The notes beneath the pieces were generated by a model. It was not told where the DNA came from and did no database searches. It saw only the letters and a program-made list of their open reading frames with translations. Shown here piece after piece: positions 1 through 13,100 of a stretch of 64,000 nt of DNA. The translations under genes were made by a program, and so were the position numbers. Origin of the DNA: Hydractinia symbiolongicarpus (taxonomy: Eukaryota > Cnidaria > Hydrozoa > Anthoathecata > Hydractiniidae); assembly GCF_029227915.1 (NCBI RefSeq), contig NC_079881.1, positions 33,021,501 through 33,085,500 of the forward strand, given 5' to 3'. How positions within the stretch are numbered: position 1 is the first letter of the stretch; every line of letters starts with the position of its first letter.

Positions 1-2756
1 TCGGAAGCGAGCAAACAAGATTTTTTGCGCTTTTCTTGCATTCGACGCAGTCTTCGTGAGCTCAGCAGATTTCTATTTTTAGGCATGGTCCCAGTGGGAA
101 CCTCCAAATATTGCAACGCCGGCGATGTTTCACGCCGTAATGCGGGATATTGGGAAAAGTTTTCAATTAGCAATCACCACGCCTCGGTTAAACCTCATTG
201 GCTATGGTAATGCCACTGCGCAAAGCTAACCCAACAAGAACGGCAACCATCGCGTGCTTCTTTAACGTTGTCGATTGCTTGTGGTTACGGCATTTTGGTC
301 CCCACCTCGCCTTTCCCTTGTGCCACTTAAACAGTTTTCATATTCATAGCCGAACTAAGACAAGTGTCCGTTGTCGTCGTGAGAGTAAGGGCCAGTGCCG
401 CAACGAGCGCTTTGTCTCCACCACTGATTCGCCATTTACACCTAGAATGCCCACCGTCTGCGGAAGTGACCAGTTGCGTTGAAAAGAGGCGATGCATAAT
501 GTGTCCTGCTTTACACGAAAGGGTTCTTCTCCATTCGGAAGCGAGCAAACAAGAATTTTTGCGCTTTTCTTGCATTCGACGCAGTCTTCGTGAGCTCAGC
601 AGATTTCTATTTTTAGGCATGGTCCCAGTGGGAACCTCCAAATATTGCAACGCCGGCGATGTTTCACGCCGTCATGCGGGATATTGGGAAAAGTTTTCAA
701 TTAGCAATCACCACGCCTCGGTTAAACCTCATTGGCTATGGTAATGCCACTGCGCAAAGCTAACCCAACAAGAACGGCAACCATCGCGTGCTTCTTTAAC
801 GTTATCGATTGCTTGTTGTTACGGCATTTTGGTCCCCACCTCGCCTTTCCCTTGTGCCACTTAAACAGTTTTCATATTCATAGCCGAACTAAGACAAGTG
901 TCCGTTGTTGTCGTGAGAGTAAGGGCCAGTGCCGCAACGAGCGCTTTGTCTCCACCACTGATTCGCCATTTACACCTAGAATGCCCACCGTCTGCGGAAG
1001 TGACCAGTTGCGTTGAAAAGAGGCGATGCATAATGTGTCCTGCTTTACACGAAAGGGTTCTTCTCCATTCGGAAGCGAGCAAACAAGAATTTTTGCGCTT
1101 TTCTTGCATTCGACGCAGTCTTCGTGAGCTCAGCAGATTTCTATTTTTAGGCATGGTCCCAGTGGGAACCTCCAAATATTGCAACGCCGGCGATGTTTCA
1201 CGCCGTCATGCGGGATATTGGGAAAAGTTTTCAATTAGCAATCACCACGCCTCGGTGAAACCTCATTGGCTATGGTAATGCCACTGCGCAAAGCTAACCC
1301 AACAAGAACGGCAACCATCGCGTGCTTCTTTAACGTTGTCGATTGCTTGTGGTTACGGCATTTTGGTCCCCACCTCGCCTTTCCCTTGTGCCACTTAAAC
1401 AGTTTTCATATTCATAGCCGAACTAAGACAAGTGTCCGTTGTCGTCGTGAGAGTAAGGGCCAGTGCCGCAACGAGCGCTTTGTCTCCACCACTGATTCGC
1501 CATTTACACCTAGAATGCCCACCGTCTGCGAAAGTGACCAGTTGCGTTGAAAAGAGGCAATGCATAATGTGTCCTGCTTTACACGAAAGGGTTCTTCTCC
1601 ATTCGGAAGCGAGCAAACAAGAATTTTTGCGCTTTTCTTGCACTCGACGCAGTCTTCGTGAGCTCAGCAGATTTCTATTTTTAGGCATGGTCCCAGTGGG
1701 AACCTCCAAATATTGCAACGCCGGAGATGTTTCACGCCGTCATGCGGGATATTGGGAAAAGTTTTCAATTAGCAATCACCACGCCTCGGTTAAACCTCAT
1801 TGGCTATGGTAATGCCACTGCGCAAAGCTAACCCAACAAGAACGGCAACCATCGCGTGCTTCTTTAACGTTGTCGATTGCTTGTGGTTACGGCATTTTGG
1901 TCCCCACCTCGCCTTTCCCATGTGCCACTTAAACAGTTTTCATATTCATAGCCGAACTAAGACAAGTGTCCGTTGTCGTCGTGAGAGTAAGGGCCAGTGC
2001 CGCAACGAGCGCTTTGTCTCCACCACTGATTCGCCATTTACACCTAGAATGCCCACCGTCTGTGGAAGTGACCAGTTGCGTTGAAAAGAGGCGATGCATA
2101 ATGTGTCCTGCTTTACACGAAAGGGTTCTTCTCCATTCGGAAGCGAGCAAACAAGACTTTTTGCGCTTTTCTTGCATTGGACGCAGTCTTCGTGAGCTCA
2201 GCAGATTTCTATTTTTAGGCATGGTCCCAGTGGGAACCTCCAAATATTGCAACGCCGGCGATGTTTCACGCCGTCATGCGGGATATTGGGAAAAATTTTC
2301 AATTAGCAATCACCACGCCTCGGTTAAACCTCATTGGCTATGGTAATGCCACTGCGCAAAGCTAACCCAACAAGAACGGCAACCATCGCGTGCTTCTTTA
2401 ACGTTGTCGATTGCTTGTGGTTACGGCATTTTGGTCCCCACCTCGCCTTTCCCTTGTGCCACTTAAACAGTTTTCATATTCATAGCCGAACTAAGACAAG
2501 TGTCCGTTGTTGTCGTGAGAGTAAGGGCCAGTGCCGCAACGAGCGCTTTGACTCCACCACTGATTCGCCATTTACACCTAGAATGCCCACCGTCTGCGGA
2601 AGTGACCAGTTGCGTTGAAAAGAGGCGATGCATAATGTGTCCCGCTTTACACGAAAGGGTTCTTCTCCATTCGGAAGCGAGCAAACAAGAATTTTTGCGC
2701 TTTTCTTGCATTCGACGCAGTCTTCGTGAGCTCAGCAGATTTCTATTTTTAGGCAT

Positions 2757-2897
2757 GGTCCCAGTGGGGACCTCCAAATATTGCAACGCCGGCGATGTTT
2801 CACGCCGTCATGCGGGATATTGGGAAAAGTTTTCAATTAGCAATCATCACGCCTCGGTTAAACCACATTGGCTATTGTAATGCCACTGCGCAAAGCG
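2757..2897 (-). pseudogene. Degenerate U4 snRNA copy 6
   Basis: Relative to the consensus this copy has A1C, C22A, A33T, G51A and T128C. C22A and G51A each break a base pair of the 5' stem. A33T removes a base of the tandem sheared G-A pairs that define the kink-turn, so SNU13 binding should be lost. U6-pairing stem I and the Sm site remain. The number of hits at positions fixed in most other copies suggests that it is no longer a functional gene. Confidence 0.75.
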
Positions 2898-3290
2898 AAC
2901 CCAACAAGAACGGCAACCATCACGTGCTTCTTTAACGTTATCGATTGCTTGTGGTTACGGCATTTTGGTCCCCACCTCGCCTTTTCGTTGTGCCACTTAA
3001 ACAGTTTTCATATTCATTGCCGAACTAAGACTAGTGTCCGTTGTCGTCGTGAGAGTAAGGGCCAGTGCCGCAACGAGCGCTTTGTCTCCACCACTGATTC
3101 GCCATTTACACCTAGAATGCCCACCGTCTGCGGAAGTGACCAGCTGCTTTGAAAAGAGGCGATGCATAATGTGTCCTGCTTTACACGAAAGGGTTTTTCT
3201 CCATTCGGAAGCGAGCAAACAAGAATTTTTGCGCTTTTCTTGCATTCGACGCAGTCCTTGTGAGCTCAGCAGATTTCTATTTCTAGGCAT

Positions 3291-3431
3291 GGTCCCAGTG
3301 GGAACCTCCAAATATTGCAATGCCGGCGATGTTTCACGCCGTCATGCGGGATATTGGGAAAAGTTTTCAATTAGCAATCACCACGCCTCGGTTAAACCTC
3401 ATTGGCTATGATAATGCCACTATGCAGAGCT
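3291..3431 (-). pseudogene. Degenerate U4 snRNA copy 7
   Basis: Changes seen are T5C, G9A, C10T, C21T and G111A. Three of them fall in nt 1-16, the stretch that pairs with U6 in stem II and that is invariant from this array to human. C21T leaves a U-G wobble. The unit also carries the 8-bp spacer duplication about 100 bp upstream of its start site. A non-functional copy is the simplest reading. Confidence 0.7.
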
Positions 3432-3533
3432 AACCCAACAAGAACGGCAACCATCGCGTGCTTCTTTAACGTTATCGATTGCTTGTGGTTACGGCATTTT
3501 GGTCCCCACCTCGCCTTTCCCTTGTGCCACTTA

Positions 3534-3549
3534 AACAGTTTAACAGTTT
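3534..3549. repeat. 8-bp tandem duplication in a spacer
   Basis: AACAGTTT occurs twice in a row (3534-3541 and 3542-3549), where other units have one copy. It shifts the phase of all later units by 8 bp and looks like replication slippage. Confidence 0.95.
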
Positions 3550-6500
3550 TCATATTCATAGCCGAACTAAGACAAGTGTCCGTTGTCGTCGTGAGAGTAA
3601 GGGCCAGTGCCGCAACGAGCGCTTTGTCTCCACCACTGATTCGCCATTTACACCTAGAATGCCCACCGTCTGCGGAAGTGACCAGTTGCGTTGAAAAGAG
3701 GCGATGCATAATGTGTCCTGCTTTACACGAAAGGGTTCTTCTCCATTCGGAAGCGAGCAAACAAGAATTTTTGCGCTTTTCTTGCATTCGACGCAGTCTT
3801 CGTGAGCTCAGCAGATTTCTATTTTTAGGCATGGTCCCAGTGGGAACCTCCAAATATTGCAACGCCGGCGATGTTTCACGCCGTCATGCGGGATATTGGG
3901 AAAAGTTTTCAATTAGCAATCACCGCGCCTCGGTTAAACCTCATTGGCTATGGTAATGCCACTGCGCAAAGCTAACCCAACAAGAACGGCAACCATCGCG
4001 TGCTTCTTTAACGTTATCGATTGCTTGTTGTTACGGCATTTTGGTCCCCACCTCGCCTTTCCCTTGTGCCACTTAAACAGTTTTCATATTCATAGCCGAA
4101 CTAAGACAAGTGTCCGTTGTCGTCGTGAGAGTAAGGGCCAGTGCCGCAACGAGCGCTTTGTCTCCACCACTGATTCGCCATTTACACCTAGAATGCCCAC
4201 CGTCTGCGGAAGTGACCAGTTGCGTTTAAAAGAGGCGATGCATAATGTGTCCTGCTTTACACGAAAGGGTTCTTCTCCATTCGGAAGCGAGCAAACAAGA
4301 ATTTTTGCGCTTTTCTTGCATTCGACGCAGTCTTCGTGAGCTCAGCAGATTTCTATTTTTAGGCAAGGTCCCAGTGGGAACCTCCAAATATTGCAACGCC
4401 GGCGATGTTTCACGCCGTCATGCGGGATATTGGGAAAAGTTTTCAATTAGCAATCACCACGCCTCGGTTAAACCTCATTGGCTATGGTAATGCCACTGCG
4501 CAAAGCTAACCCAACAAGAACGGCAACCATCGCGTGCTTCTTTAACGTTGTCGATTGCTTGTGGTTACGGCATTTTGGTCCCCACCTCGCCTTTCCCTTG
4601 TGCCACTTAAACAGTTTTCATATTCATAGCCGAACTAAGACAAGTGTCCGTTGTCGTCGTGAGAGTAAGGGCCAGTGCCGCAACGAGCGCTTTGTCTCCA
4701 CCACTGATTCGCCATTTACACCTAGAATGCCCACCGTCTGCGGAAGTGACCAGTTGCGTTGAAAAGAGGCGATGCATAATGTGTCCTGCTTTACACGAAA
4801 GGGTTCTTCTCCATTCGGAAGCGAGCAAACAAGAATTTTTGCGCTTTTCTTGCATTCGACGCAGTCTTCGTGAGCTCAGCAGATTTCTATTTTTAGGCAT
4901 GGTCCCAGTGGGAACCTCCAAATATTGCAACGCCGGCGATGTTTCACGCCGTCATGCGGGATATTGGGAAAAGTTTTCAATTAGCAATCACCACGCCTCG
5001 GTTAAACCTCATTGGCTATGGTAATGCCACTGCGCAAAGCTAACCCACCAAGAACGGCAACCATCGCGTGCTTCTTTAACGTTGTCGATTGCTTGTGGTT
5101 ACGGCATTTTAGTCCCCACCTCGCCTTTCCCTTGCGCCACTTAAACAGTTTTCATATTCATAGCCGAACTAAGACAAGTGTCCGTTGTCGTCGTGAGAGT
5201 AAGGGCCAGTGCCGCAACGAGCGCTTTGTCTCCACCACTGATTCGCCATTTACACCTAGAATGCCCACCGTCTGCGGAAGTGACCAGTTGCGTTGAAAAG
5301 AGGCGATGCATAATGTGTCCTGCTTTACACGAAAGGGTTCTTCTCCATTCGGAAGCGAGCAAACAAGAATTTTTGCGCTTTTCTTGCATTCGACGCAGTC
5401 TTCGTGAGCTCAGCAGATTTCTATTTTTAGGCATGGTCCCAGTGGGAACCTCCAAATATTGCAACGCCGGCGATGTTTCACGCCGTCATGCGGGATATTG
5501 GGAAAAGTTTTCAATTAGCAATCACCACGCCTCGGTTAAACCTCATTGGCTATGGTAATGCCACTGCGCAAAGCTAACCCAACAAGAACGGCAACCATCG
5601 CGTGCTTCTTTAACGTTGTCGATTGCTTGTGGTTACGGCATTTTGGTCCCCACCTCGCCTTTCCCTTGTGCCACTTAAACAGTTTTCATATGCATAGCCG
5701 AACTAAGACAAGTGTCCGTTGTCGTCGTGAGAGTAAGGGCCAGTGCCGCAACGAGCGCTTTGTCTCCACCACTGATTCGCCATTTACACCTAGAATGCCC
5801 ACCGTCTGCGTAAGTGACCAGTTGCGTTGAAAAGAGGCGATGCATAATGTGTCCTGCTTTACACGAAAGGGTTCTTCTCCATTCGGAAGCGAGCAAACAA
5901 GAATTTTTGCGCTTTTCTTGCATTCGACGCAGTCTTCGTGAGCTCAGCAGATTTCTATTTTTAGGCATGGTCCCAGTGGGAACCTCCAAATATTGCAACG
6001 CCGGCGATGTTTCACGCCGTCATGCGGGATATTGGGAAAAGTTTTCAATTAGCAATCACCACGCCTCGGTTAAACCTCATTGGCTATGGTAATGCCACTG
6101 CGCAAAGCTAACCCACCAAGAACGGCAACCATCGCGTGCTTCTTTAACGTTGTCGATTGCTTGTGGTTACGGCATTTTGGTCCCCACCTCGCCTTTCCCT
6201 TGTGCCACTTAAACAGTTTTCATATTCATAGCCGAACTAAGACAAGTGTCCGTTGTCGTCGTGAGAGTAAGGGCCAGTGCCGCAACGAGCGCTTTGTCTC
6301 CACCACTGATTCGCCATTTACACCTAGAATGCCCACCGTCTGCGGAAGTGACCAGTTGCGTTGAAAAGAGGCGATGCATAATATGTCCTGCTTTACACGA
6401 AAGGGTTCTATTCCATTCGGAAGCGAGCAAACAAGAATTTTTGCGCTTTTCTTGCATTCGACGCAGTCTTCGTGAGCTCAGCAGATTTCTATTTTTAGGC

Positions 6501-7036
6501 ATGGTCCCAGTGGGAACCTCCAAATATTGCAACGCCGGCGATGTTTCACGCCGTCATGCGGGATATTGGGAAAAGTTTTCAATTAGCAATCACCACGCCT
6601 CGGTTAAGCCTCATTGGCTATGGTAATGCCACTGCGCAAAGCTAACCCAACAAGAACGGCAACCATCGCGTGCTTCTTTAACGTTGTCGATTGCTTGTGG
6701 TTACGGCATTTTGGTCCCCACCTCGCCTTTCCCTTGTGCCACTTAAACAGTTTTCATATTCATAGCCGAACTAAGACAAGTGTCCGTTGTCGTCGTGAGA
6801 GTAAGGGCCAGTTCCGCAACGAGCGCTTTGTCTCCACCACTGATTCGCCATTTACACCTAGAATGCCCACCATCTGCGGAAGTGACCAGTTGCGTTGAAA
6901 AGAGGCGATGCATAATATGTCCTGCTTTACACGAAAGGATTCTATTCCATTCGGAAGCGAGCAAACAAGAATTTTTGCGCTTTTCTTGCATTCGACGCAG
7001 TCTTCGTGAGCTCAGCAGATTTCTATTTTTAGGCAT

Positions 7037-7177
7037 GGTCCCAGTGGGAACCTCCAAATATTGCAACGCCGGCGATGTTTCACGCCGTCATGCGGGATAT
7101 TGGGAAAAGTTATCAATTAGCAATCACCGCGCCTCTGTTAAACCTCATTGGCTATGGTAATGCCACTGCGCAAAGCT
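7037..7177 (-). pseudogene. Probable degenerate U4 snRNA copy 14
   Basis: C42A breaks G34-C42, T49C breaks A23-T49, and A66T lies 3' of stem I. Two pairs of the kink-turn stem-loop are lost in one copy. T49C is shared with the copy at 3833-3973. Its upstream spacer also shares two changes (at about 7298 and 7313) with the spacer of the degenerate copy at 2757-2897, so these left-hand units share ancestry. Confidence 0.55.
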
Positions 7178-10100
7178 AACCCAACAAGAACGGCAACCAT
7201 CGCGTGCTTCTTTAACGTTATCGATTGCTTGTGGTTACGGCATTTTGGTCCCCACCTCGCCTTTCCCTTGTGCCACTTAAACAGTTTTCATATTCATTGC
7301 CGAACTAAGACTAGTGTCCGTTGTCGTCGTGAGAGTAAGGGCCAGTGCCGCAACGAGCGCTTTGTCTCCACCACTGATTCGCCATTTACACCTAGAATGC
7401 CCACCGTCTGCGGAAGTGACCAGTTGCGTTGAAAAGAGGCGATGCATAATGTGTCCTGCTTTACACGAAAGGGTTCTTCTCCATTCGGAAGCGAGCAAAC
7501 AAGAATTTTTGCGCTTTTCTTGCATTCGACGCAGTCTTCGTGAGCTCAGCAGATTTCTATTTTTAGGCATGGTCCCAGTGGGAACCTCCAAATATTGCAA
7601 CGTCGGCGATGTTTCACGCCGTCATGCGGGATATTGGGAAAAGTTTTCAATTAGCAATCACCACGCCTCGGTTAAACCTCATTGGCTATGGTAATGCCAC
7701 TGCGCAAAGCTAACCCAACAAGAACGGCAACCATCGCGTGCTTCTTTAACGTTATCGATTGCTTGTTGTTACGGCATTTTGGTCCCCACCTTGCCTTTCC
7801 CTTGTGCCACTTAAACAGTTTTCATATTCATAGCCGAACTAAGACAAGTGTCCGTTGTCGTCGTGAGAGTAAGGGCCAGTGCCGCAACGAGCGCTTTGTC
7901 TCCACCACTGATTCGCCATTTACACCTAGAATGCCCACCGTCTGCGGAAGTGACCAGTTGCGTTGAAAAGAGGCGATGCATAATGTGTCCTGCTTTACAC
8001 GAAAGGGTTCTTCTCCATTCGGAAGCGAGCAAACAAGAATTTTTGCGCTTTTCTTGCATTCGACGCAGTCTTCGTGAGCTCAGCAGATTTCTATTTTTAG
8101 GCATGGTCCCAGTGGGAACCTCCAAATATTGCAACGCCGGCGATGTTTCACGCCGTCATGCGGGATATTGGTGAAAGTTTTCAATTAGCAATCACCACGC
8201 CTCGGTTAAACCTCATTGGCTATGGTAATGCCACTGCGCAAAGCTAACCCAACAAGAACGGCAACCATCGCGTGCTTCTTTAACGTTGTCGATTGCTTGT
8301 GGTTACGGCATTTTGGTCCCCACCTCGCCTTTCCCTTGTGCCACTTAAACAGTTTTCATATTCATAGCCGAACTAAGACAAGTGTCCGTTGTCGTCGTGA
8401 GAGTAAGGGCCAGTGCCGCAACGAGCGCTTTGTCTCCACCACTGATTCGCCATTTACACCTAGAATGCCCACCGTCTGCGGAAGTGACCAGTTGCGTTGA
8501 AAAGAGGCGATGCATAATGTGTCCTGCTTTACACGAAAGGGTTCTTCTCCATTCGGAAGCGAGCAAACAAGAGTTTTTGCGCTTTTCTTGCATTCGACGC
8601 AGTCTTCGTGAGCTCAGCAGATTTCTATTTTTAGGCATGGTCCCAGTGGGAACCTCCAAATATTGCAACGCCGGCGATGTTTCACGCCGTCATGCGGGAT
8701 ATTGGGAAAAGTTTTCAATTAGCAATCACCACGCCTCGGTTAAACCTCATTGGCTATGGTAATGCCACTGCGCAAAGCTAACCCAACAAGAACGGCAACC
8801 ATCGCGTGCTTCTTTAACGTTGTCGATTGCTTGTGGTTACGGCATTTTGGTCCCCACCTCGCCTTTCCCTTGTGCCACTTAAACAGTTTTCATATTCATA
8901 GCCGAACTAAGACAAGTGTCCGTTGTCGTCGTGAGAGTAAGGGCCAGTGCCGCAACGAGCGCTTTGTCTCCACCACTGATTCGCCATTTACACCTAGAAT
9001 GCCCACCGTCTGCGGAAGTGACCAGTTGCGTTGAAAAGAGGCGATGCATAATGTGTCCTGCTTTGCACGAAAGGGTTCTTCTCCATTCGGAAGCGAGCAA
9101 ACAAGAATTTTTGCGCTTTTCTTGCATTCGACGCAGTCTTCGTGAGCTCAGCAGATTTCTATTTTTAGGCATGGTCCCAGTGGGAACCTCCAAATATTGC
9201 AACGCCGGCGATGTTTCACGCCGTCATGCGGGATATTGGGAAAAGTTTTCAATTAGCAATCACCACGCCTCGGTTTAACCTCATTGGCTATGGTAATGCC
9301 ACTGCGCAAAGCTAACCCAACAAGAACGGCAACCATGGCGTGCTTCTTTAACGTTGTCGATTGCTTGTGGTTACGGCATTTTGGTCCCCACCTCGCCTTT
9401 CCCTTGTGCCACTTAAACAGTTTTCATATGCATAGCCGAACTAAGACAAGTGTCCGTTGTCGTCGTGAGAGTAAGGGCCAGTGCCGCAACGAGCGCTTTG
9501 TCTCCACCACTGATTCGCCATTTACACCTAGAATGCCCACCGTCTGCGGAAGTGACCAGTTGCGTTGAAAAGAGGCGATGCATAATGTGTCCTGCTTTAC
9601 ACGAAAGGGTTCTTCTCCATTCGGAAGCGAGCAAACAAGAATTTTTGCGCTTTTCTTGCATTCGACGCAGTCTTCGTGAGCTCAGCAGATTTCTATTTTT
9701 AGGCATGGTCCCAGTGGGAACCTCCAAATATTGCAACGCCGGCGATGTTTCACGCCGTCATGCGGGATATTGGGAAAAGTTTTCAATTAGCAATCACCAC
9801 GCCTCGGTTTAACCTCATTGGCTATGGTAATGCCACTGCGCAAAGCTAACCCACCAAGAACGGCAACCATCGCGTGCTTCTTTAACGTTGTCGATTGCTT
9901 GTGGTTACGGCATTTTGGTCCCCACCTCGCCTTTCCCTTGTGCCACTTAAACAGTTTTCATATGCATAGCCGAACTAAGACAAGTGTCCGTTGTCGTCGT
10001 GAGAGTAAGGGCCAGTGCCGCAACGAGCGCTTTGTCTCCACCACTGATTCGCCATTTACACCTAGAATGCCCACCGTCTGCGGAAGTGACCAGTTGCGTT

Positions 10101-13100
10101 GAAAAGAGGCGATGCATAATGTGTCCTGCTTTACACGAAAGGGTTCTTCTCCATTCGGAAGCGAGCAAACAAGAATTTTTGCGCTTTTCTTGCATTCGAC
10201 GCAGTCTTCGTGAGCTCAGCAGATTTCTATTTTTAGGCATGGTCCCAGTGGGAACCTCCAAATATTGCAACGCCGGCGATGTTTCACGCCGTCATGCGGG
10301 ATATTGGGAAAAGTTTTCAATTAGCAATCACCACGCCTCGGTTAAACCTCATTGGCTATGGTAATGCCACTGCGCAAAGCTAACCCAACAAGAACGGCAA
10401 CCATCGCGTGCTTCTTTAACGTTGTCGATTGCTTGTGGTTACGGCATTTTGGTCCCCACCTCGCCTTTCCCTTGTGCCACTTAAACAGTTTTCATATGCA
10501 TAGCCGAACTAAGACAAGTGTCCGTTGTCGTCGTGAGAGTAAGGGCCAGTGCCGCAACGAGCGCTTTGTCTCCACCACTGATTCGCCATTTACACCTAGA
10601 ATGCCCACCGTCTGCGGAAGTGACCAGTTGCGTTGAAAAGAGGCGATGCATAATGTGTCCTGCTTTACACGAAAGGGTTCTTCTCCATTCGGAAGCGAGC
10701 AAACAAGAATTTTTGCGCTTTTCTTGCATTCGACGCAGTCTTCGTGAGCTCAGCAGATTTCTATTTTTAGGCATGGTCCCAGTGGGAACCTCCAAATATT
10801 GCAACGCCGGCGATGTTTCACGCCGTCATGCGGGATATTGGGAAACGTTTTCAATTAGCAATCACCACGCCTCCGTTAAACCTCATTGGCTATGGTAATG
10901 CCACTGCGCAAAGCTAACCCAACAAGAACGGCAACCATCGCGTGCTTCTTTAACGTTGTCGATTGCTTGTGGTTACGGCATTTTGGTCCCCACCTCGCCT
11001 TTCCCTTGTGCCACTTAAACAGTTTTCATATGCATAGCCGAACTAAGACAAGTGTCCGTTGTCGTCGTGAGAGTAAGGGCCAGTGCCGCAACGAGCGCTT
11101 TGTCTCCACCACTGATTCGCCATTTACACCTAGAATGCCCACCGTCTGCGGAAGTGACCAGTTGCGTTGAAAAGAGGCGATGCATAATGTGTCCTGCTTT
11201 ACACGAAAGGGTTCTTTTCCATTCGGAAGCGAGCAAACAAGAATTTTTGCGCTTTTCTTGCATTCGACGCAGTCTTCGTGAGCTCAGCAGATTTCTATTT
11301 TTAGGCATGGTCCCAGTGGGAACCTCCAAATATTGCAACGCCGGCGATGTTTCACGCCGTCATGCGGGATATTGGGAAAAGATTTCAATTAGCAATCACC
11401 ACGCCTCGGTTAAACCTCATTGGCTATGGTAATGCCACTGCGCAAAGCTAACCCAACAAGAACGGCAACCATCGCGTGCTTCTTTAACGTTGTCGATTGC
11501 TTGTGGTTACGGCATTTTGGTCCCCACCTCGCCTTTCCCTTGTGCCACTTAAACAGTTTTCATATGCATAGCCGAACTAAGACAAGTGTCCGTTGTCGTC
11601 GTGAGAGTAAGGGCCAGTGCCGCAACGAGCGCTTTGTCTCCACCACTGATTCGCCATTTACACCTAGAATGCCCACCGTCTGCGGAAGTGACCAGTTGCG
11701 TTGAAAAGAGGCGATGCATAATGTGTCCTGCTTTACACGAAAGGGTTCTTCTCCATTCGGAAGCGAGCAAACAAGAATTTTTGCGCTTTTCTTGCATTCG
11801 ACGCAGTCTTCGTGAGCTCAGCAGATTTCTATTTTTAGGCATGGTCCCAGTGGGAACCTCCAAATATTGCAACGCCGGCGATGTTTCACGCCGTCATGCG
11901 GGATATTGGGAAAAGTTTTCAATTAGCAATCACCACGCCTCGGTTAAAACTCATTGGCTATGGTAATGCCACTGCGCAAAGCTAACCCAACAAGAACGGC
12001 AACCATCGCGTGCTTCTTTAACGTTGTCGATTGCTTGTGGTTACGGCATTTTGGTCCCCACCTCGCCTTTCCCTTGTGCCACTTAAACAGTTTTCATATG
12101 CATAGCCGAACTAAGACAAGTGTCCGTTGTCGTCGTGAGAGTAAGGGCCAGTGCCGCAACGAGCGCTTTGTCTCCACCACTGATTCGCCATTTACACCTA
12201 GAATGCCCACCGTCTGCGGAAGTGACCAGTTGCGTTGAAAAGAGGCGATGCATAATGTGTCCTGCTTTACACGAAAGGGTTCTTCTCCATTCGGAAGCGA
12301 GCAAACAAGAATTTTTGCGCTTTTCTTGCATTCGACGCAGTCTTCGTGAGCTCAGCAGATTTCTATTTTTAGGCATGGTCCCAGTGGGAACCTCCAAATA
12401 TTGCAACGCCGGCGATGTTTCACGCCGTCATGCGGGATATTGGGAAAAGTTTTCAATTAGCAATCACCACGCCTCGGTTAAACCTCATTGGCTATGGTAA
12501 TGCCACTGCGCAAAGCTAACCCAACAAGAACGGCAACCATCGCGTGCTTCTTTAACGTTGTCGATTGCTTGTGGTTACGGCATTTTGGTCCCCACCTCGC
12601 CTTTCCCTTGTGCCACTTAAACAGTTTTCATATGCATAGCCGAACTAAGACAAGTGTCCGTTGTCGTCGTGAGAGTAAGGGCCAGTGCCGCAACGAGCGC
12701 TTTGTCTCCACCACTGATTCGCCATTTACACCTAGAATGCCCACCGTCTGCGGAAGTGACCAGTTGCGTTGAAAAGAGGCGATGCATAATGTGTCCTGCT
12801 TTACACGAAAGGGTTCTTCTCCATTCGGAAGCGAGCAAACAAGAATTTTTGCGCTTTTCTTGCATTCGACGCAGTCTTCGTGAGCTCAGCAGATTTCTAT
12901 TTTTAGGCATGGTCCCAGTGGGAACCTCCAAATATTGCAACGCCGGCGATGTTTCACGCCGTCATGCGGGATATTGGGAAAAGTTTTCAATTAGCAATCA
13001 CCACGCCTCGGTTAAAACTCATTGGCTATGGTAATGCCACTGCGCAAAGCTAACCCAACAAGAACGGCAACCATCGCGTGCTTCTTTAACGTTGTCGATT

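Larger units (their letters stand above)
87..3431 (-). ncRNA. U4 snRNA gene cluster, copies 1-7
   Basis: Seven complete minus-strand U4 genes. The 5' ends (upper coordinate) are at 227 + 534k for k = 0 to 6, and each gene extends 141 bp leftwards (first 87-227, last 3291-3431). Variants within the RNA: nt 89 in copy 1, A39C in copy 3 (pentaloop), G105T in copy 4 (central stem), C69T in copy 5. Copies 6 and 7 are degenerate and listed separately. Confidence 0.94.

Noticed and set aside
351-366. U2-like string ACTAAGACAAGTGT on the plus strand of the spacer
   Set aside because: It resembles the U2 segment CTAAGATCAAGTGT with one base missing, but nothing before or after matches U2, and the branch-site recognition sequence is absent.
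198-482. Recurrent open frames of 94, 126 and 107 codons in nearly every unit, on both strands
   Set aside because: They start with TTG or GTG, overlap one another and the U4 gene, and are broken in some units (stops near 8172, 18296 and 24686, frame shift near 46593) without other effect. Their persistence reflects repeat homogeneity, not coding.
554-561. Sm-like AATTTTTG on the plus strand of the spacer, hinting at a second snRNA or spliced-leader RNA
   Set aside because: No convincing hairpin follows it and no known snRNA or leader sequence precedes it. An RNA-seq check of the plus strand would be decisive.
228-620. 5S rRNA, tRNA, U1, U5 or U6 gene linked to U4 in the same unit
   Set aside because: I looked for their conserved cores (5S internal boxes, tRNA TTCGA box, U1 5' end, U5 loop, U6 ACAGAGA) on both strands of the spacer and saw none.
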